Source: Toxonevra muliebris
Lineage: Eukaryota > Arthropoda > Insecta > Diptera > Pallopteridae
Direction: 5' to 3'
DNA length: 64,000 nucleotides
Assembly: GCA_963691655.1 (NCBI GenBank)
Contig: OY829326.1
Coordinates: 110,829,388 to 110,893,387, forward strand
The notes under the pieces are model-generated. The model saw nothing but the letters and a program-made list of their open reading frames with translations, was not told where the DNA came from and made no database searches. Made by a program: the position numbers and the translations under genes. Shown in pieces: positions 34,566 to 45,047 of this stretch (position 1 is its first letter; every line of letters begins with the position of its first letter).

Positions 34566-36538
34566 CATATTCCCAATTGTTGTTGGTGTTTTTGTTTAAA
34601 TTTTTGTCCATCTTAGAATATTCAAAGCTAAAATTAAGTTGTGCATAAACAAGGCTGAAGCGCAGATAACACCACAATACAAAATGGAGGTCCACGCAAG
34701 AAAAGCACGCATCTAGTCATAATTTTTTTTATAGTTAATGAGATCTCGACACTCCAGTTCTGGTATTTGTATTTCTGGAAGTCTTTTCACAACTATCGTT
34801 ATTGGGCAAGGCATCAATTGAATAGTAGTTAAGTTTTAAGCACAGCCTATGAACTCAATATCAAGAGAAAACATGTGAGAGTGAAGATTGAGATCAAATG
34901 GAGGTCAGAAGACTTTCATGACTCTGAATGTATCGGATTCAGTGGTTTGATCTATTCGAAGTCAACTGAGAACAGTACAGGTATAGAGAAATCAAAATTG
35001 TAAACAAAGGATTGTGGATTTAGAAAAAATACTGCAAATTAATCATTGATTAATTATAACTGTTGCCTACAAAGCTCTAGGTTCTTTGAAACATCTAACA
35101 TCTAGGTTTAATAATGACTGGAAAAAAATTTGCATACAATCAGTCTGCTCTTAATTTACTTAAATCTCAAACTAAATGACAATGAGTCATTATAAAGCAT
35201 ACTAAAACTAAATAAACCATACCAAACATGAGATAGCATAACCATTTTGCTATCAGAGAAAATAAAAAAAAAAAACAAAAAAAATTCCAGTTCCACATAC
35301 ATATGCTTGAACTGTAGCAAATAATTAAAACAAGCAAAAAATTATCACAAAATTTTACTGTTTGGTTTTTTGTGTAATTGGGTTTTGAGTTAGAATTGAT
35401 GTTACACTCAGAGCAGTAACCAAAACATTAAATAGCTAAAGTATGTGACAGTGTATCTCCATACGAATGCATGAGTGTCTTCCTAATTGTATGTACTACT
35501 ATGTAGTATTTTTTCTATCTAGAAAATTCTATGTGTGTATGTATGTGTGTGTGTAAATGTATGCGTGCATGATAATGGAATATGTATGTATGGGTATAGA
35601 AATAGAAGCCTCATGGGTTAACAAAAATGTCAAATAAAAATGTGTGCTTGTATTTCATTAAGACACTTGTTGTAGTTGTGTTACATTCCTCGTACGTACA
35701 AACATGTATAAAGGTAGAAAGCTATGAATGCATGTATGTAGCACTTATATATGTAAATTGTAATGGTAACCTCAAATCTAAAAAGAAATCTAATGAATAC
35801 CAGAGAATACTCTATTTGTATATGCATGTTTATTTTTGTTTCGTTTTAGCTTAGAGTCAAGGTGTCTGTGAAATATACTCGATTTTAAGTGGTGTGCTTA
35901 CTTTAGGGTTCTCCGTTATTCCTACTTTAAACATGAAGGAATTTAAAATTTAAATTTTGGTGAATTTCACTTTAAATTCGTAAACTCAATTTAGATAACT
36001 ATGTTTAAATGTGTTGGTGATACATTTGGTTAAAAGGGTAACATGAAGGAAAGAAAATTCAATTTCTCTTTTACTCATGCCGGGATGATGTCGAAAAACG
36101 ATGAGTAGTCATGCTTTATATTATTCACTGAATGAATACGATATAAGATGACTGTAGACTGTGGAAAATATTTTCAAAGTATCAACTTTAAAAAGCGCTA
36201 AGAAGCACAAAGACTGTTGTACTTTGGAATCATTATATGCAGCTCATATACCAACACCCAGGAAATGAAGAACGTTCATTATCCCTCTGCTGGTAATTTC
36301 TGCTTAGGAACGTATTCAAAATGCACTCAATTAATTAAATCCTAAGTGACTTCTGCCATCCCAAAAGCAAAATCAAGCACAATTTTTAAATCGCGTTCTC
36401 AAACAAAGTGAATTGGGAACAAAATAAAACTGAGCCAAAATCCAATTCTCTTCTCTGGCACATAGATGGCTTAAAAGACTAAGGAAGGCGTTGGAGCTGC
36501 TATGTATGGGGAAAGCTTAAGAAAACGCCTATTTACCA
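34566..36538. other. AT-rich non-coding stretch
   Basis: No gene recognised over about 2 kb. A TGTA/TGTG-rich microsatellite lies at about 35529-35590, and an A-run at 35267-35276. Confidence 0.55.
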
Positions 36539-36548
36539 GTAAGGGTCA

Positions 36549-36861
36549 GGTTAGGTTGGGTTGGAGTGGCTGTTGAGAGACACACTTAGGCCTGAACGAC
36601 CCATTGTGATACCACATAGTTGGACCTACAGTTTAGCGCCGATTCCGAACGGCGGTGTGGCAATTTTTTATCGGCTTGGTGGTTTTGCCATTACCAACCA
36701 ATGTGTGTACTTGTACACTATCTTATAATTCTCATACACTTCATATTGATAGTGAATATAAGAAAGTAATGAAAATTAACCACCAGACGAAGACGGGAAT
36801 TGAACCCGAACCTCCCAGATGAAAGTCTAGTGCACTACCCACTATCGAGGTCGTCAAAAGG
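36549..36861 (-). mobile_element. tRNA-Glu-like SINE with 10-bp target duplication
   Basis: Read on the minus strand, the 5' part (36855 to 36786) folds like a tRNA. The acceptor arms GACGA/TCGTC pair, an A-box region GATAGTGGGTAGTGCAC follows, the 5-bp anticodon stem CTAGA/TCTGG carries a loop CTTTCAT (anticodon UUC), and the T arm CGGGTTCAATTCCCG includes the B box GGTTCAATTCC. A body of about 235 bp follows and ends in CCAACCCAACCTAACC. The perfect repeat GTAAGGGTCA flanks the unit at 36539-36548 and 36862-36871. The tail sequence GGTATCACAATGG ... CCTAACC resembles LINE 3' ends known from flies, suggesting the mobilising partner (inference). Confidence 0.75.
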
Positions 36862-36871
36862 GTAAGGGTCA

Positions 36872-36974
36872 TAAAAACTTATTTTTCTGGGCCGAAATAC
36901 ACGTGATAGAGCTCTGCTGAAGAGAATTACACTATACAACTAATTTTTGGAAAGTTGTTGCAGCATAAATAAAA
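36872..36974. other. Short spacer
   Basis: Short sequence between the SINE's right duplication and the 3' end of the decayed LINE. Nothing recognised. Confidence 0.4.
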
Positions 36975-38930
36975 CCAAGTGGGCATAAAAAAGGTCCATG
37001 GTTGGTTGGTTAAGGTAGCTGACTCACAGCAGACCCACTCTGAGTCACAATTAACGCTATATCGCCGTTATGAAACCACTTCCTCACCGAACTGGAATTA
37101 ATGATGCGCTTTTACTAAACCCACCCTGTGAAGTTTAGGTATCCTAGCAGATTATTTGGGGTGACTGCGGGAGCAATCGAAAAAACTTTCGAGAAAATAC
37201 TTCCCTAGGAACCTATAGGCTGGACACTCACAAAGAAAATGGGAGATTGTTTCTTTTTGTTCTCAACTTCTACAGTGGGTGTTAAAAGGGATGCGCAGTT
37301 TTTCTGCGTGGGTATCTACTCTCCAATAGCCGGTGTAGGCTGCTGTTAACCTTGCAGTGTCGGTACGATCCCAGGTTAAAAACTCGCGAAACTTACCCAC
37401 ATTATATGAGGGTCATATCGCACGCGAGCTAGCGCAGGTTGTTAGTGACTTCTACCTCCGATTAGCCAGTTGAAGACAGTGCAGGTACATGCTTCTCTTG
37501 TCGACCCACGAGTGGACTAGAACCGGTACCCCGTGCGTGCTAATTTATCACCTTTCTCATTCCCTTTAACGTTCCTATGACCGGGAACCCAGATGAGAGT
37601 GATGTCAGCATAATTATTTAGCTCGCTCAGTACCTCCCTGCACTACTTACTAAACCAGCTTTGATTTTATGGTGATAGATTGAAGCGATTTTATTGTTGC
37701 CTGGCTGTCGAAATGCCTCCCTAATAGCCAGAACTTCAGCCTAAAACACCCAGGCATCATTAGGTAAACGTAAAGCTTGATTTATTTCAACCTGCGGTGA
37801 GTGCACCCACCCCGCAGTCCATTTTAGAACCATCGGTAAAAATGAGAATTTCTTATTCTGCTAAAAAGTTAGTTTTTTTCTTTCCATTCCGCCCTTGCAG
37901 AAAATCTTAGCTTAAAGTCGCTTTTGAAACACAATTGTGGTATGATGTAATCTGTTCCTCTGAACATGTAAAGTTTGATATAGTACCTAAAACTGTATTG
38001 TGTCCATAAGAACAATCGGTCCAATAACCTGTTGTCTTTAGCAATATTGAATTGAAGGGAATATTTTTATTGTGGAGGTCAATAGAAAAGGGATGTAGCA
38101 TTAAGTTCAGAGCATCCGTTGGGCAAGTACGTATGGTTCATGTAATATCAACACACACCGTTTTCTGAACTCTACCGAGCTTTTGAACAATGTAGCTCTT
38201 ACCTAGAGCTGGCCACCAAGCTATCGCACTGTAAGTTAGAATCGGACGCACTTTTGCTGTATACAGCCAGTGTATAATATGAGGACGCAAGCCCCATCTT
38301 TTGCCACACAGGCTTGGGCTCACCCGTAACTCTATATTGAATTTCCAATTTAGTTTTGTGTCCAACACAATCCCAAGTATTTGACCTGAAGTGATAGTGT
38401 CAGTTGTTGTCCATTCAATGAAGGAAGGCTGAAGGTTGGAGATTTGGTCTTACCTGGTTTTACCTGTATTTACATCAAGTCCACATAATTTCGCTCATTA
38501 TAATTGGGAGCATTCCTGATACCACCAACACCACGTCGTCCGCATATGCTACCATCTTTACCCCAGTTTTGCCTAGTACGTTAAGAATATTTTCTATGAC
38601 TAGTAGCCATAGTAGTGGTGAAAGCACTCCTCCTTGTAGTGTTCTTCATGTTTTACAAGAGTTGTGTTACCCAAATCTTAATGAAATGATCTGGATTTAA
38701 GCATAACTAAAGTCCAATTCCTAAGATCTTCCTCTAAACCAACATTGATAAGAGAGTCTTGGATAACCTTCGTGCTTACGTTGTTGAAAACCCCCTCAAT
38801 GTCTAGGAAGGCTGCCAACTAGTATTTTGTGGTATTGTTTGTGGTGAGGTAAATAGACATACACTGACCAATTTTCCCCTGTAGAGTTATATTCTAGTGG
38901 GTCTAAAAAATTTTTTGGAGGAGCTACCTT
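36975..38930 (-). pseudogene. Decayed non-LTR retrotransposon (RT, RNase H, C-terminal tail)
   Basis: Minus-strand reading from high to low coordinates gives reverse transcriptase motifs QGGVLSPLLWLLVIENIL and VKMVAYADDVVLVVSG, with the catalytic YADD codons at 38535-38546. Next come MLDTKLNWKFNIELRV, KRWGLRPHIIHWLYTAKVRP and LTYSAIAWWPALGKSYI (38138-38368), the thumb region. RNase H follows, with an IFTDGSKMDCGVG remnant near 37830 and LIWVPGHRNVKGNEKGDKLA near 37570. The tail has KETISHFLCECPAY near 37230. The 3' UTR at about 36980-37130 matches 1735-1835. Many stops and frameshifts. Clade is probably LOA/I/R1-like because of the RNase H and QGGVLSPLLW motif; this is not certain. Confidence 0.85.
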
Positions 38931-38939
38931 AGCCAGAAG

Positions 38940-39490
38940 GACAGTTTAAAATACATTAACTTATGCTTTTGAACCATATTTAGCGGTCGGATCTTTTCTG
39001 ATCACGAACCACTAGTTATCTGCATTTACGCCTTTGTCCTTGATATCATCTTTCGATATCAGCCATATCTTGATCGAATCGTATGCCCTGCTTGCCACTT
39101 TCTACACCCAGATTTGATGGCAAGAAGCCCAAATGGTTAAATAAGAAATGCATCTTTGGTGACATATCTGCATCTGAATTTTGGAATTTCCCAAAAATCA
39201 TAGTAAAATTTTAATTTCAGCAGCCATTTCTCAGCCATTTATGGTCTGATCGAAAAATATATTTGAACGCATTACATTAAGTTACATTTCGGCTACTTAA
39301 AAGTATAGCTTATGAGATATTTGCCCATAAGTAAAATTGCAACTAAAAAATATCACCATTTTGTCATATCTCAAAAACTTACCATACATAGAAAAAAAAA
39401 ATAATGAATTGATGAAGTGATATTTGTATTCAACGACCTCGAATTAAGTAGTTCATAAAACATACTTTGGTTCATGTTATATTCTAAGTT
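38940..39490 (-). mobile_element. Internally deleted copy of the orphan-protein element
   Basis: The left part (about 38996-39190) is colinear with 42656-42850 of the complete copy. In minus orientation it encodes a decayed relative of the same peptide (ERRYQG is still readable; the GERFHQD region is altered to GIRFDQD). The right part (about 39245-39490) matches the right arm of the complete copy, including TTTTGTCATATCTC and ACATACTTTGGTTCATG. The roughly 1 kb between them is missing, and the terminal TGTATTCCAGTG is lost. It is therefore a deletion derivative of the family at 42086-44187. Confidence 0.65.
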
Positions 39491-39526
39491 TGAAATTTTG
39501 TAATTCTTACTTTACTTTAGTTGGTT

Positions 39527-39784
39527 TTACAGTCCCATGCGGGTTTGAGCCTGGTTCAAAATTCGTCTGCATACTTCTTGATCTGCTGCTTTGAATTTCC
39601 AATTCCGTATCCCTAGTTTTCGAAGGTCGCCTTGGACAGAATCTATCCACCTAAACTTTGGTCTGCCACGACATCTTGCGCTCACAGGATCACTGAATAA
39701 GACTCTTTGCGTTGGGCACTTCTCCTGCATTCTATATACATGCCCCAACCATCGCAGGCGATTTCGCCTAATTTTGTAATTCAA
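39527..39784 (-). pseudogene. RTE-type LINE C-terminal fragment
   Basis: An 85-codon minus-strand frame contains RRNRLRWLGHVYRMQEKCPT, then RCRGRPKFRWIDSVQGDLRK and ADQEVCRRILNQAQTRMGL. The RLRWLGHV-RM and RGRP-RW blocks are a common signature at the C-terminus of RTE-like and related LINE ORFs (also found in many predicted insect and worm proteins derived from them). The frame is open, but reverse transcriptase and endonuclease are absent on the upstream side, so this is a 5'-truncated remnant. It lies immediately beside the deleted orphan-element copy, implying sequential insertions. Confidence 0.75.
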
Positions 39785-39949
39785 TGTGAACTAAAAAATG
39801 TTAGAAGGAGAAGTTTTGGATTTAATGCTTTACTATTATCAAAACACAAGTTATGAATTTGGTCTTGATGCACTATGTATACTTCGACTTAATCAAAATA
39901 TCTCATTGCCGGTAAAAGTTGTTCATTGTTCAGCCAAAAGTCTTACGGG

Positions 39950-40525
39950 TCAAAAACATTTTTTTTATCTTACATTAAAGTTTATGTATTCAAAAATATG
40001 TGTACAAAATTTTGAGTCAAAAGTCCAAAAGTTGCCTGAGTTACAGTTATTTTAGTAATAGTAAGTAGACTGAAAACTTTAAACGAGTTTTTCTCGAAAC
40101 GACTTTTTCGAACTGATCGCGTCGATAACTCGATTTTGTTCGTTTTTGCAGTGACTATCGTTAAACGCAGCCGACTTCCAAATTTTTGATTTTTACTATT
40201 TTTTAAGCTTTTTGGAAACGAAAAAAAAGGGTCGAAAACATGAAAACATTTTCAATCAGTCGCCATTTTGTGGAAAATAACAAAAAAAAAAGCGCTACGT
40301 GCGACGAGAATTATACTCATTTAGATTATTAAAAACTAAAAATTTTTTTTTTCAGAAAATCCGTTCTTGAAAAATCGACGCGACCATGGAGGGGGAAATT
40401 TTTTTCGGGCTTCACGGCAACGCCCATATCTTCAAAACTACTTATATTTCCGTATTTCACAGATCAAAAAAATTCTCGAAAATCGATTATTTTTCCAGCC
40501 GTCACAGTGGCCTTTCCCCTTAAGG
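39950..40525 (-). repeat. Dispersed repeat family C, copy 2 (inverted to copy 1)
   Basis: Blocks AATAGTAAGTAGACTGAAAA, GAGTTTTTCTCGAAACGAC, TCGCGTCGATAACTCGA and CCGTCACAGTGGCCTTTCCC are shared with 1010-1490. The first three are inverted relative to copy 1, whereas the CCGTCACAGTGG block has the same orientation in both. So the CCGTCACAGTGG block is likely one arm of a terminal inverted repeat, or each copy is a composite. The extra part 40200-40490 is not represented in copy 1. Confidence 0.5.
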
Positions 40526-42085
40526 CTAGTGGACAAATCGGCAAAGTTTTAAGTAAACTTACGTATGTTTTTTTACATAATATTGTTTTATTATATACAC
40601 TTACATATATTACCCTTTTAAGTACTCTAAGTACATATAATAGCGAAAGCATCACATGAAATTTAAGCCTAATTTTTTTTAAAATGGTAATTTTATTATA
40701 AGTATTTTTTATTACTTAGTTTTGATTTGTTTTTTAGCAAACAGAAGAATATAGTTGACAGCGATTTTTAAAAATATTTTTGCATGTCACAACGTAAAGC
40801 AACTAACTACCTGAATCATACATAAGTGTGCCACATTTTGTAAGAACTATTGCTTACTAGGTATAAAGAAAATGCAGAATGTTTAAAAATGTGTTGCTTT
40901 TCATTCATCCGTCTGCAATAAAAAACATTATTTTCATGTCCCTAAGAAAGTATAAATCTTAGATTTTATAAGTAGAATGAATCATGAAATCTTAAATGAA
41001 CTATGAACTTTCAAGCTGCTTTTCCACTTTCTTAGATTATGCGTTTGTATAACATATTTAAAGTACACTGTGTGCCTATAAAGATTTTCTATGAATGCCT
41101 GTGGCACACATATACACACACAGAATGTTACATTTCAGGTTTATGGTACCGTAAATATATGTAACTATTGGGTACAAGAACATCTTTAGTTTGATTTATT
41201 TTTGTTAGTTTTGCTGAGTAAGTTACCTATTTTCTATGCGAATAATAAAAGAAGCATCAAAGAACACTCATCTTACATATACCCACGGGATATGATTGCT
41301 GCATACTAAACTATTCTGTATACAATCACTTCATGTTGAGATATGCTCGTCTGTCTGCATGTGAACGCATTGTATGTAAGCAACAGTAAGACCTAGTTAA
41401 AAGCCATTTAAAAAGATTTACATACCATCACAGCTAACCAGACAAGCGACAAAACAAAACAAGACAGTCAGCCAGCCAACCCTTTGGCCAATCCTCATAC
41501 ATACATTCATCAACTACAAACTATTATGATTTTTATAGGATTTTTGTATGCCATTTTGTGTTTCCTCGAAGATTGTTGTGCTGCTATATGTGTGTCTTAC
41601 TGCTGTTGTTTTTCGCATTGTCGTAGTTGTCGTCGTCGTCGTCATCGTCATCATCTCGAGGCGACATTGTTTGGTGCCTGACAAAATTTCTTTGTTGACA
41701 TGTTGGTTGTTTGGTTGTTTGTTAAATTTGTAAGATACACTACTAATTTAAGCTGCATTGAAGATTATTATTTATGTTTTTGGCATCCTCTGCAGTTTAT
41801 GCGGATTTTTAAACTCACTCACCCGTTTGAAGTAACAAATTAGTTAGAGTATGTATGTATTTATGTATAATGTGCTTGCTGTCTGCTCAACAAAGAACAA
41901 AATTAATGAATGCATTTTATTTCCTCCTCTTGCTGTTATCGTGTTGTTTTTGTTGGTTGGAAATTTATGGCTGCACATTAAATTTTGGGGTACGAGTAAA
42001 ATATATTTGAGCACATTTAATTTAAATATGCATATGCAAATGGAAAGTGGAAGAAAATATTATATGTAAGTAAATAGATAAATTA
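40526..42085. other. AT-rich non-coding stretch
   Basis: No gene recognised. A CGTCGTCGTCGTCATCGTCA microsatellite at 41629-41654 interrupts otherwise unique-looking sequence; two overlapping frames across it are compositional. Confidence 0.5.
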
Positions 42086-42591
42086 CACTGGAATACAAAA
42101 TTTTACTTTAAAAATATAACATGAAGCAAAGTATGTTTTCTTAACTAAATCATGGACGCTGAACACGAAAATTATATTCATTTTTTTTCTATGGGTAAGT
42201 TTTCGAGATATGACAAAATAACGGGTTTTCACGTTACAGGTTAATATCTATTTACCTATAGTATCAACCGATCCAAGTTGTATATCGTAGGAATTATAAT
42301 TATATTATGCGTCTTATGCTGATAAGTTTGTTAAAATTGGATTATAAATGAAAGTTAAATTTCCAAGTGATTTTTGAGAAATTTTTACACAGGCCGTGGG
42401 CTAAGTTTGCTTTCTCACAAAAAGTAATCACAAAATCAAAAGTTTTATTTTTTTAATCAATAGATCATTTCATTGAGAAAAAGAAAAAAAATTTAAGCAT
42501 AAAACGATAGCAATCGGATCAAAAATGACAAAGTAATCAAGGATTGAGTAAAAATAAATTATTCTCGAAAACTCGAAATTTTTCTCAAAAT

Positions 42592-43300
42592 TCATTCTGC
42601 TGTGGAAAATGCGGAGCCAAAACTAGAACTTTTGAAATTTTTCGCTGTCGGGTTTTCCGTGATCAAGAACCAGCAGTAGTCTGCCATCATGCCCTCATAC
42701 CTGAAACCTTGATATCGTCTTTCAGTTTTAGCCATATCTTGGTGGAACCGTTCGCCCTGCTCGTCACTTTCTGCACCCAGATTTGATGGAAAAAAGTCGA
42801 AATGGCTGGATAAAAATTGCATCTTGGGAGGCATATTCGCACCTGAATTTTCGGAATTAAATTTACTTATCATTGAATAAAAGAATAAAGAATCAACTTT
42901 CAATTCATCGTAAATCAAACTTACCAATATCATTGTATTTTTCCAACATTACGTCGATGAGTTAGTTACTTTTATAATTTCTCAAAAATTTTTGAGCAAC
43001 ATTCGCAAATGCTTCTCATGCTTCTCGTTTTGACTCACTCAAACATTCAGTAATCCAGCATCGTCGAACAATTTGCGGATTTGAGGTTCAACGAATACGC
43101 CTGTTTTGATTTTTTGTAATGACAATTTCGAAAACTCTCTTTGTAATGGTTTCATTAACGTTTCATTAGCTAGAGTTTTTTTTCAACGCTCTAACGAAAC
43201 TCTTCAAGAAACCAAACATGATGTGGAGGGGCGAAAGATTGATTTGGTTTTTATCGACAAGTGCATGGTTAATAATAGTGTTTAATATATAATATATGAT
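42592..43300 (-). pseudogene. Fossil of uncharacterised multicopy arthropod protein
   Basis: The last 113 codons (42592-42933) are open and contain PPKMQFLSSHFDFFPSNLGA, then SDEQGERFHQDMAKTERRYQ and GMMADYCWFLITENPTAKNF. Upstream, in shifted frames, LSPLHIMFGFLKSFVRALKK and KIKTGVFVEPQIRKLFDD can be read (about 42990-43250). I recognise this block order from many predicted 'uncharacterised' proteins in aphids and other arthropods, where it is multicopy, but I do not know its biochemical role. Conserved His, Asp and aromatic positions suggest a folded domain. Frames are broken at least twice, so it is not functional here. Residence inside inverted arms suggests it is the element's own gene or a captured one (inference). 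Confidence 0.6.
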
Positions 43301-43368
43301 TCACGTGTTTCCAGTGGAAATATCTCAAAACCATGATTTATTGGCGAAAACTCGTGTTGAGTAGTGTA

Positions 43369-43401
43369 AACTGTAGGCTCAACCATGTTGAGCCTACAGT
43401 T
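43369..43401. repeat. Perfect 15-bp hairpin with 3-nt loop
   Basis: AACTGTAGGCTCAAC at 43369-43383 and its exact complement at 43387-43401 are separated by CAT. It lies in the central part of the orphan-protein element, between the coding fossil and the right arm. Confidence 0.85.
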
Positions 43402-44560
43402 CTGGCCGTTCTGGCCTGAATGTTTTCCTTGACAACCACTTAAAAAAAAAGAGTAATTTGTCTCTTTAAACGAGTATTCGATACAAGTATATATTCGATA
43501 CTTTTTTCCGATATTTTCGGTAGCATCGATATTTTTATTCGGTACAAGTAATGAGTAGAAGTATCGATACTATGTGAGTATCGAATCAACACTACACCCC
43601 GCCCCCAAGTATGTTTGTTTCGATACGGCCAAACATATTCAGAATAATAGTGTGCATGAAAATTTCAAGTGGTTCATCATTTTCTAGACCAGAACGAATT
43701 TTGAGAAAAATTTCGAGTTTTGGAGAATATTTTACTCTTACTCAATCATTGATTACTTTGTCATTTTTGATCCGATTGCTATAATTTTATGCTTAAAATA
43801 ATGTAATGAAATGGTTTATCGATTAAAATGATTTTGTGACTACTTTTTGTGATAAAGAAAACTTAGCCCACGACTTGTGTGAAAATTTCTCAAAAATCAC
43901 ACCAAAATTGAAATTCTAACATTTATATCTCAGTTATTTATAATCCGATTTCAACAGCATTAAACGCGTAATTTTATTATATTTTCTATAACTCAGATTG
44001 GTAGAAGTTATAGATAATGAGATATTAGCCTTTAAGTGAAACTGTAACCTGAAAAACCGTTATTTTGTCATATCTCGAAAACTTACCCATAGAAAAAAAA
44101 AATGAATGCGATTTTCGTGTTCAGTGACCTCGAATTAGTTTAGAAAACATACTTTGGTTCATGTTATATTTTTACTGTATTCCAGTGTTATAGACATGTT
44201 TTCATGTATATATTTAAATAGTTTAATTTGTTTACGGAAGTGAATACGAGAAAGTTATCTTTGCCTATACTGCTATATATAAACTCACAGTTATGAAGTT
44301 TTCTTACTGGGAATAGATTTTTAAAACTCAAAACTAATTTACTATACATTTTTTGAGCTTCCAGTACGTACAAATTTTTACTTACCTTAATCAAAATGAA
44401 TTGCTGAAGGCCATTCTGACAGTGACAAAAATCACTGATGAAGAACCGTGGCGGGTTCCGAAACGGCAGTTTGATTTGCCTGCTCTTTATACACTGTTGC
44501 GATTTAGTAACTTACTCACTTCGATAAAAATAACGTTTCACATTAAGCTTGATAATTATA

Positions 44561-45047
44561 CAGCCACACAAAAAAAAATGTTTTTTTCGGGGCTGGAAAT
44601 CAGAGCATGTTTACTAAATCTTTTTGAGATCGCTGAATCTGAGGTCCAAAAAATCCCAGAACGTCGGGCTATGACAATACCTCAAAAAACCAATTAAACT
44701 TTTTTCTTGAGCCCGGGGGTCAGACTACGTTTATTATATGTTTTTGGGGTCGCTGAATTTGAAATCGAGGTCCTTAAAACCCCGAGGATGTCAGGTTTTC
44801 GACATAACCTTAAAAAAAACCTCGTTATCTAAGCTAAGTCGAAAACTTGACAAAAAAAATATAATAAACGTGGTCTGTTCTCCAGATCCGAAAAAAAAAA
44901 ATTTGATGGGGTTTTTTGACGTTATGTCAGAGCGCTGACGTGCTCAGATTTTTTTGGACCTCGGATTCGGATTCAGCGACCCCAAAAACATATATCAAAC
45001 ATGGTCTGACCCCCAGACTCGAAAAAAAAAAAATTTTTGTGTGGCTG
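44561..45047. mobile_element. Foldback MITE, 487 bp
   Basis: The ends CAGCCACACAAAAA (44561) and TTTTTGTGTGGCTG (ending 45047) are complementary. Inside, two copies of GGGGTCAGACTACG / TTTTTGGGGTCGCTGAAT-type sequence occur in one orientation (around 44590-44660 and 44715-44775) and their complements (CATGGTCTGACCCCCAGACT; CAGCGACCCCAAAAAC) in the other (around 44865-45020). The unit can therefore fold into nested hairpins. No coding sequence. No target duplication is evident (flanks AATTATA and TGTTATT). Confidence 0.7.

Larger units (their letters stand above)
42086..44187 (-). mobile_element. 2.1-kb element with about 500-bp inverted arms and orphan protein fossil
   Basis: The ends CACTGGAATACA (42086) and TGTATTCCAGTG (ending 44187) are exact complements. 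They open into long arms, left about 42086-42611 and right about 43678-44187, with landmarks ATATAACATGAAGCAAAGTA / ACTTTGGTTCATGTTATAT and AATTTTTCTCAAAATTC. TTA flanks both sides (42083-42085, 44188-44190), a candidate 3-bp target duplication. CACTG ends with a 3-bp duplication would fit CACTA/CMC, and TTA would also fit PIF/Harbinger; neither transposase is recognisable. The interior carries a minus-strand protein fossil (next entry). A deleted copy lies at 38940-39490. Confidence 0.7.

Noticed and set aside
43490..43600. TATCGATA (DRE-like) and repeated CGATAC motifs suggesting a promoter
   Set aside because: They lie inside the long-armed mobile element and no host gene follows; more likely part of the repeat.
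44130..44190. Prokaryotic-style features (operons, ribosome binding sites, CRISPR)
   Set aside because: Nothing in the window resembles prokaryotic gene organisation; repeats lack regular spacers and the TE content is eukaryotic.
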